Notes: a model not told the origin generated them from the letters alone. Shown: positions 52,849-61,111, numbered from the stretch's first letter. The stretch is 64,000 bases of DNA from Alphaproteobacteria bacterium (GCA_030431375.1 JAUIIY010000005.1:17356-81355), one strand, 5' to 3'. A program made the numbers and translations.

Positions 52849-52965
52849 TCATATTTGGCGACACTTAGAGAGATAGACTATTTTGAAAAAACCTAAGTGT
52901 ATGCGTAGTAATATAGATACCTCCACTTAGGGCTAGAATTCTTAACGAATTCTAGCCTTTCTTTT
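52849..52965 (+). ncRNA. Candidate small RNA with two mutually exclusive stems and a strong terminator
   Basis: Transcription from the TTGACA promoter should start near 52849. Segment A (ACACTTAG, 52860-52867) pairs perfectly with B (CTAAGTGT, 52892-52899). B can instead pair with C (CCTAAGTG 52891-52898 with CACTTAGG 52924-52931). C touches the first base of a perfect 11-pair terminator (52931-52941 with 52947-52957) followed by TTTCTTTT. This A/B/C layout is that of an attenuator or switch, but the RNA ends before the next gene, which has its own promoter. No ribosome binding site with an ORF is seen inside. An alternative is a leader of the operon at 53037 with a terminator in front. Confidence 0.55.
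52931..52965 (+). terminator. Strong rho-independent terminator
   Basis: GGCTAGAATTC, loop TTAAC, GAATTCTAGCC, then TTTCTTTT: 11 perfect pairs. Confidence 0.88.
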
Positions 52966-52978
52966 AGGCTTTTTTACC

Positions 52979-53006
52979 TTGACTTCACCTGACGATAAAA
53001 TATAAA
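52979..53006 (+). promoter_or_regulatory. Promoter of the lipoprotein-led operon
   Basis: TTGACT, 16-base spacer, TATAAA, about 30 bases before the GTG at 53037. Confidence 0.65.
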
Positions 53007-53036
53007 CAAATTGACGAATTAGTTCATGAGACGCTC

Positions 53037-53570
53037 GTGATAGTAAAAAAAACTATAACTCTACTTATTTTATTGTTCTTAGCAAGCTGCGCTTCCACTC
53101 AGCTAACCAAGGAATATGACCACTTTTTAGGAGAAACTAGAATTACTAGCGCTCAAATCACCTTCTTAGGGATAGCTAATAGTCAGTCACTAAAACTTGT
53201 TCAAACCTCAAGACAAGGAAAAAGAGGCAGCTTATATGCTAACTTTATTTCAAATTCCTCTTTTGGAAGTCAAAACCAATCATCCTCTTCAAGAATTGCT
53301 TTTTTAGTGAATAACCAAACTAGAATAATCTCAAACTGTAGAGATTCTGAAAAATCATCTATTTACAATCCTAGCGGCTTATCAGTTAAGATATCAGAAT
53401 GCAAATACCCTATTAACCTGACGAATCTTAAAACATTAGCTTTTGCAAAATCCGTTTCTCTAAGAATCTACAAGAAATCCGAAAAAAAATTAGAACTTTC
53501 TCTGACTGCGAACGATTTAAAAATCATAAGAGATTTCTATAACGAAATAATAAATATAGAAGAGAAATGA
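53037..53570 (+). CDS. Small lipoprotein
   Basis: A 177-residue protein starting with GTG (53037). The N-terminus IVKKTITLLILLFLASCAST is a lipoprotein signal with lipobox LASC, so Cys18 would be lipidated. The mature part looks like an all-beta domain (ITFLGIANSQSLKLVQTSRQ, SSSRIAFLVNNQTRIISNC, SVSLRIYKKSEKKLELSL) with two further Cys (about 101 and 122) that may form a disulfide. It heads a four-gene plus-strand operon and overlaps the next gene by four bases (ATGA). No family recognised. Confidence 0.75.
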   Translation: MIVKKTITLLILLFLASCASTQLTKEYDHFLGETRITSAQITFLGIANSQSLKLVQTSRQGKRGSLYANFISNSSFGSQNQSSSSRIAFLVNNQTRIISNCRDSEKSSIYNPSGLSVKISECKYPINLTNLKTLAFAKSVSLRIYKKSEKKLELSLTANDLKIIRDFYNEIINIEEK

Positions 53571-53992
53571 GTTACCCATATAATTATTTTGTAACACAAC
53601 ACGGTTATGTATATGAAGTAAAATTCCATGAGGAGACTCAGCAATATAAATTTTTTTACCCTGGAAAGGATATAGTCTGCCAATATATTGGAAACCAAAA
53701 AGGAAATTCGGTCGATTTATGTGTTTACAAGCATTCTTACTCGCAAGCAGTTTACTCAACCGAATTAATCTTGTGCGCTCTGGCTCTGCTTCACGGAAAG
53801 TCAGCTGCCACTCTTGTAGGAATACTGAGCCTTTTAATAAATGCAAGTACTCCTCTGGAAGATGAAAAATCCGTCGCCCTACCATCATTTATAGAGTTCC
53901 ATAATGAACATCCAGAAGTAACCAAATTTGGTATACAAATACCTATAATAATTGGTGATTCCAGCCAAAAACCTGAAGTTGAAGCAGAATAA
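53567..53992 (+). CDS. Small protein with a central hydrophobic segment, paralogue family
   Basis: A 141-residue protein. The N-terminal part carries YKFFYPGKDIVCQYIGNQ and DLCVYKHSYSQAVYSTE; a hydrophobic stretch follows (about 67-91, LILCALALLHGKSAATLVGI); then LPSFIEFHNEHPEV. It aligns by eye along its whole length with the next gene and with the gene at 58024. Its ATG overlaps the lipoprotein stop. Unknown function; likely membrane-associated. Confidence 0.7.
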   Translation: MSYPYNYFVTQHGYVYEVKFHEETQQYKFFYPGKDIVCQYIGNQKGNSVDLCVYKHSYSQAVYSTELILCALALLHGKSAATLVGILSLLINASTPLEDEKSVALPSFIEFHNEHPEVTKFGIQIPIIIGDSSQKPEVEAE

Positions 53993-54000
53993 GTATAAGC

Positions 54001-54444
54001 ATGAAAGAACCAAAACTTACACCCTACGCCATAGCAGGCTCACAAAAAACAAATTTTGTTGCACTAAGAGACGAAGAAGGAAATTTTTATCATCCCGACT
54101 GCAACCAAACAATATGCAAACAAATAACAAAATATGATGCATTTTGGGACCAAAAAGTCTACTGCATACATCAAGAAGAGCAAAGCTTAACTGAAAGAAC
54201 TGCAATGTCTCTTACCCTAATGGCAGAATTAGTAACATGCTATCACTACAGATCGCTTAAATGTTTGGCTGCATATTTCGCCACTTTTATTGGCTTCTTT
54301 GCCCATACGGCAACAAAAACTGAATACCTATCTCTGCCGGAATTAAATGAATATTTATTTTCTGACACTAAACATAATCAAACCTGCTTAGCTAATATGA
54401 TAGGCGATATTGACGGTGATTATTACACGCAAGTAGATGGTTAA
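54001..54444 (+). CDS. Paralogue of the preceding small membrane-associated protein
   Basis: A 147-residue protein with the same layout: FVALRDEEGNFYHPDCNQTI, VYCIHQEEQSLTERTAM, a hydrophobic centre (about 75-100, KCLAAYFATFIGFFAHTA) and LSLPELNEYLF near the end. Cys positions differ from its neighbour. It follows after eight bases and overlaps the acetyltransferase gene by eight. Function unknown. Confidence 0.7.
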   Translation: MKEPKLTPYAIAGSQKTNFVALRDEEGNFYHPDCNQTICKQITKYDAFWDQKVYCIHQEEQSLTERTAMSLTLMAELVTCYHYRSLKCLAAYFATFIGFFAHTATKTEYLSLPELNEYLFSDTKHNQTCLANMIGDIDGDYYTQVDG

Positions 54445-55210
54445 TATTATGAAAACTCCCCTCGTGCCAATTGCATTATTAAGAACTTGGGAAGAAGCTA
54501 GCCAAAAATCTAGCGCTAAAGTCAAATGCGTTATAACTAAGAATTTTTATGCATTTAAATCGCCTGTTGAAGATGCTTTTCTTAACTGGGTATGGTGCAA
54601 AAATCTTGATAAAACAATCGTAGAAAAAATTGATGAATTTTTTCTAGGCAAACCTCACATTTACTACTTGGACGAATCGAACCCTCAGCTAGTTATTGAA
54701 GCAAGTAAAAATTATTTACTGCCTGTTGATAATTTTCCTCAACTAATTTTTGACTTTACCGAAAAACAACCGAATCAGCTTAGTAAATATCGGCTTGATT
54801 TTGAAATAATCACATCTGTTAATCAATTAGATCTATGGTCACAAACTTTCTGCTTAGGGTATGATGCTTACGATTACCAATATATAACATCATTTTTTAC
54901 ACCTTTTTTTCTATGCAAATCTCCGCCTATTTTAGTTTTGGGCCTAGAAAATCAAAAACCAATATGTACAGCCATACTTTTCCAGAACGAAGATATTGCT
55001 TGCATCATGGGAATCTCAACCTTAGCTGAATATAGGAAAAAAGGTTACGGTTCGGAAATATCAAGTTTTTTACTTAATATTGCAAATCAAAGCGAATCTA
55101 AGAAGGTTGTTCTAAATGCAACCAATTTCGCCTTGAATATGTATAAAAACCTCGGTTTCCAGGAATATATCAATGAAAAGATCTTCCTACCAAAAAAATT
55201 TTGTATTTAG
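54437..55210 (+). CDS. GNAT-family acetyltransferase
   Basis: A 257-residue protein. The C-terminal half is a GNAT domain: ILVLGLENQKPICTAILFQN (strands), ACIMGISTLAEYRKKGYGSE with the acetyl-CoA motif RKKGYGSEI (about 203-211), then VVLNATNFALNMYKNLGFQE. The N-terminal 130 residues are a separate unrecognised part. Start: ATG 54437; an ATG 12 bases on is nearly as good. It is last in the plus-strand operon. The substrate is not known; the smaller partners suggest a specialised role. Confidence 0.85.
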   Translation: MVNIMKTPLVPIALLRTWEEASQKSSAKVKCVITKNFYAFKSPVEDAFLNWVWCKNLDKTIVEKIDEFFLGKPHIYYLDESNPQLVIEASKNYLLPVDNFPQLIFDFTEKQPNQLSKYRLDFEIITSVNQLDLWSQTFCLGYDAYDYQYITSFFTPFFLCKSPPILVLGLENQKPICTAILFQNEDIACIMGISTLAEYRKKGYGSEISSFLLNIANQSESKKVVLNATNFALNMYKNLGFQEYINEKIFLPKKFCI

Positions 55211-55225
55211 ACTTAATTTATGCTA

Positions 55226-55272
55226 TTGATTAGCGGCATGTTTTATGGTATAGTTAATTCTTGTTAACTATA
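55226..55272 (+). promoter_or_regulatory. Promoter with overlapping perfect inverted repeat (operator candidate)
   Basis: TTGATT (55226-55231), 17-base spacer and TATAGT (55249-55254) form a good promoter for the pentapeptide gene. The -10 and start site lie inside a perfect inverted repeat, TATAGTTAA (55249-55257) and TTAACTATA (55264-55272) with a 6-base spacer. Binding of a dimeric repressor there would block initiation. Confidence 0.6.
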
Positions 55273-55299
55273 GAGTTATATTGAGGTTGTCTTTTTTAA

Positions 55300-56319
55300 A
55301 TGGTTGATAAACGTTCTTGGAAAATAGAAGTTGATAGGGATGGTCAAACTCTAAGATTAAACGACTATAGAGGAGCACCGAATGATGAGCTTCGATCTTT
55401 GATACATCAAAGGGGAGGAGAACTCGCTGAAGTTTATCTAGACAGAGAAGCATTCCTCAATCTTCTGGAATTACAACGCGAAGGAATTTGCTTCTCATTA
55501 AGAAAGGCCAATCTAAATGGAATAGACCTATCTTCAAGATTGGGGTCAAGAAAAATACAAGGTCATGAGGTAGTAGCCTTCACCGTTGTAAAAGAACTTG
55601 ATCTATCAGGAGCCATACTTAAAGGCGCAGATTTAACAGGCGTCTTATTTGACCGCTGCAATTTAAGACGTGCATCGCTTCGAAACACCATTTTGACCAA
55701 TGCAACCTTTGCTGGATGCCAAATTTCTGGCGCAATTTTTCTTGGAGCAAAAGACTTACAAGCTAAACAAATATATAGCTCAGCTGGTAGAACTGAAGCT
55801 GCTTACGATGATCCTTCACGGATTATTGATGGCTTAGTTAGAATCAGATCAAACAATGCTCAAAAAAGAAAGGCCGAGGCAAATACAAAACCTTTTGCTG
55901 AAAAGCTAAGAACCCTTTCTGAGCATGTTTTTGGACGCGACTCCAGAACTCAACCGAGAAGATATATCAACATTCTTGATATCAGATCTGAATTTGAATC
56001 TGTAAAAAGAATTAGAACTTCTATAAAATCATTATATGATAGAACTATTCCATCTGCGTCTGAGCTTCCATTAAGCCCCGCAGAAACACTAAGGCATGCA
56101 AAGACACTCTATACTCCCATCATGCCTGCTGCAAATACAAAGCAAGAGGCTCCTCCTCAAACAGAAACTTTTGTAAAAAAATTAGGCAAAGGCAGAAGCG
56201 CCTCAGAGAGCGCAAGACAAGCACAAGAACAATTCGCAAAGCGCGGATTGGAACTTCGTCACCAAAGAAGACTTCGAGAAATTAGAAGCCAGAGATCTAA
56301 AGAGCCCGAAATAGTATAA
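55300..56319 (+). CDS. Pentapeptide-repeat protein sharing a module with the giant protein
   Basis: A 339-residue protein. Residues about 45-62 (AEVYLDREAFLNLLELQREG) precede pentapeptide repeats at about 67-150 (LRKANLNGIDL, LSGAILKGADLTGVLFDRCN, LRRASLRNTILTNATFAGCQ, ISGAIFLGAKDL), a right-handed quadrilateral helix. The rest is basic and helical with disordered ends. The same order of a VxxxD...LL.L unit then pentapeptides occurs twice in the giant protein. GAGG precedes the ATG. Regulation by the inverted repeat upstream is likely. Function unknown; many such proteins in intracellular bacteria are effectors. Confidence 0.85.
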   Translation: MVDKRSWKIEVDRDGQTLRLNDYRGAPNDELRSLIHQRGGELAEVYLDREAFLNLLELQREGICFSLRKANLNGIDLSSRLGSRKIQGHEVVAFTVVKELDLSGAILKGADLTGVLFDRCNLRRASLRNTILTNATFAGCQISGAIFLGAKDLQAKQIYSSAGRTEAAYDDPSRIIDGLVRIRSNNAQKRKAEANTKPFAEKLRTLSEHVFGRDSRTQPRRYINILDIRSEFESVKRIRTSIKSLYDRTIPSASELPLSPAETLRHAKTLYTPIMPAANTKQEAPPQTETFVKKLGKGRSASESARQAQEQFAKRGLELRHQRRLREIRSQRSKEPEIV

Positions 56320-56337
56320 TAAGGAAGATTTGCCTAT

Positions 56338-57018
56338 TTAAACTTTAGAACTATAGAAATCGAGCTTGATTAATTCGCGATAAAATATAGTCAGTAAAAA
56401 CTTAAGCAGTACAAAAACAAATATATTAACGCCTATCGAGAAAAACATGCCGATTTCTCCACTTGAAAATAACTGCTGAGCAATCGAATTCAAAATATTT
56501 GTTCCAACAAAAAATCCCACAAAAAACACGAAGAATAATCTTAAACTTACCATCCTCCAGCTTACTTTCATTGCATCAATTACCGTACAATTACGATAAT
56601 ATATAACCTGATCTACAAAAGCTAATTTCACCAATAGCGCCATAACAAACACACCAAATTGCATTGGAATCACACCTCTCAGGAGTGTAATGCCGATATA
56701 ATAAAGCACTAATGGTTGAAAATATTTTTTACCTTGCTCGATTATGTCTTTCAAATTTGGATTTTTTTTACCTGCGTAATATAAATTAACTATATACATG
56801 ACGAAAACCATAATCACAGGGTAAAATGATATATTGAAAATTAGATTTGCAAAAAATTTTATTTTTTGAGAATCCACAAACTTCAATATCACAAATGTAT
56901 AAAAGAAATTTAGGAAGAATAACGCAAAAACAAAATATAAATTCCTCGCCAAAAAACTACAAAATTTTTTCACAATTGATTTTGTAGTACCCATGATTTC
57001 TGGTTCATTACTTCTCAT
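56338..57018 (-). CDS. Multi-pass membrane protein, member A of a four-gene paralogue set
   Basis: A 226-residue protein with about five to six hydrophobic helices (YFVFALFFLNFFYTFVIL, LIFNISFYPVIMVFVMYIV, VFVMALLVKLAFVDQVIYY, LFFVFFVGFFVGTNILNS, FVLLKFLLTIFYRELI). A short charged N-terminus precedes them. Start: ATG 57018 overlaps the stop of the upstream gene (TGATG) with AAGG upstream; an ATG nine bases earlier is in frame. No family firmly recognised; the layout resembles YciC-like inner-membrane proteins. Co-translated with member B. Confidence 0.7.
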   Translation of the reverse strand: MRSNEPEIMGTTKSIVKKFCSFLARNLYFVFALFFLNFFYTFVILKFVDSQKIKFFANLIFNISFYPVIMVFVMYIVNLYYAGKKNPNLKDIIEQGKKYFQPLVLYYIGITLLRGVIPMQFGVFVMALLVKLAFVDQVIYYRNCTVIDAMKVSWRMVSLRLFFVFFVGFFVGTNILNSIAQQLFSSGEIGMFFSIGVNIFVFVLLKFLLTIFYRELIKLDFYSSKV

Positions 57019-57866
57019 CACACCCATCCTTTTAACTTACCTGTATATTTTTTATATAAATTATATGCAAATGCAACATATAACACATCAAATGGTATAT
57101 TTAACATTGTTACAAAAAAAGATGCAACAATATCAAAGAACAAATTAGATTCTCCGGAAGTAAATAAATTTGTATATTTGAAATTTAGCTCATAACTCCC
57201 CGCACCAATTATGTAACCAAAAACAAATAGAATAATTGCATAAAACAAAAAGTAGCTACCTATTGTAATAACATATTGAACGATTTCGGAAAAATTAATT
57301 CTAAATGTTTTCTTGAGCGATTTATAACCAATCTTATCACCAGCTTTATATGCAAAATATATGACAAAACTTACCTTGAGCGCCAAATAACCAAAGATTA
57401 CAAGAATAGCAAATGTTATCACTGAGAATAAGCTACTAGCCCTAAAAATGATAGAATTTATAGTTGAATGGCCATCAGAAACAAATAAAGAAATTTTTAT
57501 AATTAACGCGCCTAGCATCTCAATTAAAAACCATGGCAAAGCCAAAAATATAACCAACCAAATAAAAGAAGATACTGTTGGATAAAGCTTTTTTAGAGAT
57601 GTCTGCAAAAATTTATTAAAATAAAATTTCTTATGCTCATGCCAGTGAACATACAAGTAGGCCACCACCAGAAATGCAATGATCGAATTTACCAAATCCA
57701 TAAGATGCGCCAATAAATAATTATAGCTTGAATTATATTGCTCATAATTGGTTTCAAAATAATAATCAATTAATGTTGCGGGCGTTAATATTATTGATAG
57801 TATGAGCAGATAGGAAAAGCGCTTTGTACAAAAATGATATAGCTCTTTATATGCTGACCTAATCAT
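57018..57866 (-). CDS. Multi-pass membrane protein, member B
   Basis: A 282-residue protein with six hydrophobic helices (YLLILSIILTPATLIDYYF, LVNSIIAFLVVAYLYVHW, FIWLVIFLALPWFLIEML, LFSVITFAILVIFGYLALKV, YFLFYAIILFVFGYIIGAG, FFVTMLNIPFDVLYVAFAY). KVSFVIYFAYKAGDKIGYKS before the fifth helix is echoed in the relatives (VKLAFVDQVIYYRNCTVID; LYFGLVFAFIAKDHLIIKS). Start: ATG 57866 with AAGGAG five bases upstream; a GTG six bases earlier lacks room for it. Good promoter at 57897-57925. Confidence 0.72.
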   Translation of the reverse strand: MIRSAYKELYHFCTKRFSYLLILSIILTPATLIDYYFETNYEQYNSSYNYLLAHLMDLVNSIIAFLVVAYLYVHWHEHKKFYFNKFLQTSLKKLYPTVSSFIWLVIFLALPWFLIEMLGALIIKISLFVSDGHSTINSIIFRASSLFSVITFAILVIFGYLALKVSFVIYFAYKAGDKIGYKSLKKTFRINFSEIVQYVITIGSYFLFYAIILFVFGYIIGAGSYELNFKYTNLFTSGESNLFFDIVASFFVTMLNIPFDVLYVAFAYNLYKKYTGKLKGWV

Positions 57867-57896
57867 TTTCACTCCTTTTTGAATATTGCAAAAGAA

Positions 57897-57925
57897 ATTC
57901 TACTAAAAAGTAAAGCTTTTCTCAA
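57897..57925 (-). promoter_or_regulatory. Promoter of the first membrane-protein pair
   Basis: Minus strand TTGAGA, 17-base spacer, TAGAAT, about 30 bases before the ATG at 57866. Confidence 0.6.
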
Positions 57926-58023
57926 ACTATTTAAATATGAACTCATGAATATATTTTGAGAAGAATTTATTGACAACTCTTAACTAAATTGTTGTAAATA
58001 TACAGATCTAAGGAGGTGCACAA

Positions 58024-58503
58024 ATGAACAAAAAAAATTACAAATTGGAATATTTCAGATCGCATAACAATTTTTATCATACAAATGCAATTGTCGATCT
58101 TAGGACCAATAAAAAGTATCATCCAAAAACTTTTCTAGAATGTATATATATTCACACTACAAGTCTAAACAATGATCCATTATGCGAGTACACAAATCTT
58201 CCTAGCACTGTAATCCCTCCGCTTTTATTGACTGCAACTGCAACTATATTACCCATAGCAATTAGCCTCTGCACCTCAAATGAAGAAAATTCACAAAATA
58301 TATTTGGCCCTTTAATAATAGGATCAATTGCTGTTTCTGGAATCATTTATAGCCAATTTTCTGATACACTTCACTCTTATTCCAAAAACTACAACAGGAG
58401 TACGGATACCTTATTTGTAGAACAAATAAATAAAATCACTTTTGGACTTTTAGGAGTTTCAAAAATACCAGATGATTTTTTTGACGAAGATCAGCTTAGC
58501 TAG
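58024..58503 (+). CDS. Third member of the small FYHP protein family, two membrane helices
   Basis: A 159-residue protein. NNFYHTNAIVDLRTNKKYHP is followed by TFLECIYIHT, then two hydrophobic helices (about 60-82 and 95-113, VIPPLLLTATATILPIAISL and FGPLIIGSIAVSGIIYSQF). It aligns by eye with the genes at 53567 and 54001. The Shine-Dalgarno AAGGAGGTG is perfect. TTGACA at about 57970 with TGTAAA 17 bases on is a possible promoter. Its end overlaps the convergent gene by four bases. Confidence 0.72.
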   Translation: MNKKNYKLEYFRSHNNFYHTNAIVDLRTNKKYHPKTFLECIYIHTTSLNNDPLCEYTNLPSTVIPPLLLTATATILPIAISLCTSNEENSQNIFGPLIIGSIAVSGIIYSQFSDTLHSYSKNYNRSTDTLFVEQINKITFGLLGVSKIPDDFFDEDQLS

Positions 58504-59315
58504 TCTTCTTTAGAATTAAATTTTTGATAATACATCCAACCATATGATGTTACGAATAAGCAGCTCAAAATACATATAGAGCTATTTACAAACATATATG
58601 TTAGACCAAAAAAATTAAACTGTCCCAATTTGAAAAAGTTAATTGATTGTTCACTCATTACCAATTCGAGGATTTCTGTAAAAAATCTCCCGACACTCAT
58701 AACAACAAATAAATATGAAAATAAAGCTATAGACAACTTTATTACGTCTGTACAGGTAATAAGCTGGTATGCTTTAGCTAAAGATTTTATGATAAGATGG
58801 TCTTTAGCGATAAATGCAAAAACAAGCCCAAAATACAATTTGAAGGCTACATAGGCAGCAATATATATTGACGCCAACAGCAATAGTAAACCACTCTCAA
58901 AGGCAATATAGCTATATACTTCATAGATTCTAACTTCTGCTACAAAATCAATGGCAACCAAAAATACAAATAACATAGCGAGGAGCGCTATAAAGAGTAA
59001 AAAACTAATAGCATATATAAAGACAGAAGCCGATCCCATTTTGTAATGCTTAAAGAAATTAGCAAAGGTAATCTTTTTATTCACTTTGAAGATTTCAAAC
59101 AATGCCAAAAGCCCTAACCATAAAAATGCCACCAATAACAGATATACACAGAACATCACTCCTTGAATATCCAAAAACTCACTGGCTGACATATTTTTGA
59201 ATGAAACACCAAAATCCAAATTATTGAGTAAAATATGCAACAAAACTATGCTGGAAAATGCCAAATAATGTTTTTTTGCAAATCTAAAACTATCTTTTAT
59301 AGCTAAGGCGAACAT
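58500..59315 (-). CDS. Multi-pass membrane protein, member C
   Basis: A 271-residue protein with six hydrophobic helices (SIVLLHILLNNLDF, VMFCVYLLLVAFLWLGLLAL, ISFLLFIALLAMLFVFLV, SGLLLLLASIYIAAYVAF, LSIALFSYLFVVMSVGRF, SSICILSCLFVTSYGWMY). It shares the KLYFGLVFAFIAKDHLIIKS element with member B. It lies five bases after member D and is translated from the same messenger. The second pair duplicates the gene order of the first. Function unknown. Confidence 0.7.
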   Translation of the reverse strand: MFALAIKDSFRFAKKHYLAFSSIVLLHILLNNLDFGVSFKNMSASEFLDIQGVMFCVYLLLVAFLWLGLLALFEIFKVNKKITFANFFKHYKMGSASVFIYAISFLLFIALLAMLFVFLVAIDFVAEVRIYEVYSYIAFESGLLLLLASIYIAAYVAFKLYFGLVFAFIAKDHLIIKSLAKAYQLITCTDVIKLSIALFSYLFVVMSVGRFFTEILELVMSEQSINFFKLGQFNFFGLTYMFVNSSICILSCLFVTSYGWMYYQKFNSKED

Positions 59316-59320
59316 ATTTT

Positions 59321-60052
59321 CTACTCAAATTTAGTTACGTTTTTATAAATGGATATTTGAACCAACATTATTATTACATGCATATAGGCCTGAATTAAAT
59401 CCTCTATACCAACACCCATTATTTTGAATAGGCTCACAATATCAAATATATAATATAGCATTAGACCTAACCAATGAATCAATATTATGAATAATAAATA
59501 ATATGCTATCAAACGCCAGCTAGATCTTTTTATTGCAAACCTAAACACTGAAACCAAAGACTTGTTTTCTTCATGATATAAGATAGGAAAAAATAAAATG
59601 ACTGACTTTAGCATCACAATTATAGCAAAAATTAGTATAACAACTCTAATGACTGCTAAAAAATCATAATTGTGCCCTATATTCATTTGCCCAAAAAGAA
59701 AGCTTATATAAAAAATACAACCAATTACTACACTTAAAAACAAACCACCAAAAACGAATTTTGGCAGATGCTCCTTCATTTCGGAAAAGAAACTATCTGT
59801 TGTCACCTTTCTATGTCTTTCAAAATATAACACAACCAGAAACGTAGCAGATAAAATTACTGAATAAAATAGAATATTTGCTACAAAATTTTCATAAAAA
59901 AAGAATTTATATCCAAATAAGGGATCAGAATTATCAAAAGCTCCTTCAATTAGAATCCTAGCAAAAGCGTAATAGGCAACAGTAATGATTAGCGATGCCA
60001 AGAAATGTTTCTGTAAAAATTTACAAATATCCCTATAGACTGATAAAAACAT
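59321..60052 (-). CDS. Multi-pass membrane protein, member D
   Basis: A 243-residue protein with six hydrophobic helices (SLIITVAYYAFARIL, NILFYSVILSATFLVVLYF, FGGLFLSVVIGCIFYISFLF, VVILIFAIIVMLKSVILFF, LIAYYLLFIILIHWLGLML, VIIMLVQISIYKNV). KSVILFFPILYHEENKSLVS matches the conserved element of its relatives. It heads the second pair. All four start with a short basic stretch and a helix such as DICKFLQKHFLAS, implying a common origin. Confidence 0.7.
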   Translation of the reverse strand: MFLSVYRDICKFLQKHFLASLIITVAYYAFARILIEGAFDNSDPLFGYKFFFYENFVANILFYSVILSATFLVVLYFERHRKVTTDSFFSEMKEHLPKFVFGGLFLSVVIGCIFYISFLFGQMNIGHNYDFLAVIRVVILIFAIIVMLKSVILFFPILYHEENKSLVSVFRFAIKRSSWRLIAYYLLFIILIHWLGLMLYYIFDIVSLFKIMGVGIEDLIQAYMHVIIMLVQISIYKNVTKFE

Positions 60053-60102
60053 ATGTTAAACCCCATATATTGTTTATAAGGATATCATAGCACAAATTAA
60101 TA

Positions 60103-60837
60103 TTATAAAGCCATATCTTCTTGCGAAGAATGTGAATTCCCTCTTAAATGGCCTGAGGCTTCTTCTGATATTGCAGGAGATACACCATAATTGCCCTCCT
60201 CCGCAATCATTGGATATTCTTTTAATTGATAGCTAGAGAAAAATTGGTAAGTCGAATTATTTGGAGACATAAAGATATACCAAATAAATTCTTCTGATTG
60301 ATATAAAAGATCTATATTTTCACAATCATCTGTGTTTCTACCAATTTCTTTCGAAGTAATGCAGGTTTTTTTTATATTATTACAATCAATTTTTTGCTTA
60401 TTTTCAAAACAATTCATGCCTTTCTTGATTATTTTTTCCTCTGCAAGAAGCTTCGAATTAGAATCGTCTGAACTGTAATTTTTTAATTTCAGCAAATATT
60501 CTTCTTTGAACTCCTTTTTTGCTGCAAGCTCACATGCTCTCTCCAAAGAAGTTTTATTTGTGGTATGCAAATACTCTGGATATTTGATATCTACTGAAGC
60601 ATTGAATTCATACACCAAGATATCGGCAATTTCTGGTTGATCCTTTATTAAAGCAAAAAAAACTGGCAATTCGCCAGTTTCTGAAAAATGTTTATTTAAA
60701 TTTACATACGGGGCTATTTTTCTAACCCACGCAATATCACCACGCTCAATAGCTTGGGTTAGTTGCTTTTCGAGCGATTGTTGCGATGATAATAAAAAAG
60801 TCAATTTTTGATATGTATTACCAAGAAGATTTTGCAT
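60103..60837 (-). CDS. Ankyrin-like protein, 244 aa
   Basis: Residues about 20-110 contain two or three weak ankyrin repeats (EKQLTQAIERGDIAWVRKIA, LPVFFALIKDQPEIADILVY, TSLERACELAAKKEFKEEYL). The middle is charged with four Cys (NCFEN, DCNNIKKTCIT, DDCENID). The last 50 residues are Ser/Gly/Glu-rich (ISEEASGHLRGNSHSSQED). AGGAGT precedes the ATG. A -10 with TGn extension (TGATATAAT, minus strand 60873-60881) lies about 40 bases upstream. Likely a host-directed protein as other ankyrin proteins in such genomes. Confidence 0.75.
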   Translation of the reverse strand: MQNLLGNTYQKLTFLLSSQQSLEKQLTQAIERGDIAWVRKIAPYVNLNKHFSETGELPVFFALIKDQPEIADILVYEFNASVDIKYPEYLHTTNKTSLERACELAAKKEFKEEYLLKLKNYSSDDSNSKLLAEEKIIKKGMNCFENKQKIDCNNIKKTCITSKEIGRNTDDCENIDLLYQSEEFIWYIFMSPNNSTYQFFSSYQLKEYPMIAEEGNYGVSPAISEEASGHLRGNSHSSQEDMAL

Positions 60838-60872
60838 ATTTTATGTACTCCTGAATTCCCTATTATACGAAT

Positions 60873-60881
60873 ATTATATCA
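60873..60881 (-). promoter_or_regulatory. Extended -10 promoter of the ankyrin-like gene
   Basis: Minus strand TGATATAAT; a second TATAAT lies 11 bases closer to the gene. No clear -35. Confidence 0.45.
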
Positions 60882-61069
60882 CTCTGAGTTGTTTAAATAT
60901 AAGAAAAACAATTCATGAATTGAAATATGTGACATTTATCCGGGTTTTTGGCTTGTGGTTAACTTTTTTGCAACAGTTTTAGGGTTCGTAACACTAAAAA
61001 AATTTTCGCAAGCAATTTCGGAACAGCGTTTTAAAGTTTTTTTAATATTAATTGCCAAATATTTTATAT

Positions 61070-61111
61070 AAAAAAAGAGCTTGTTTTACAGAGAATCTAT
61101 AAAACAAGCTC
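61070..61111 (-). terminator. Terminator of the 61-base small RNA
   Basis: Perfect 12-base stem (61077-61088 with 61100-61111), 11-base loop, and seven T on the minus strand. Confidence 0.85.
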
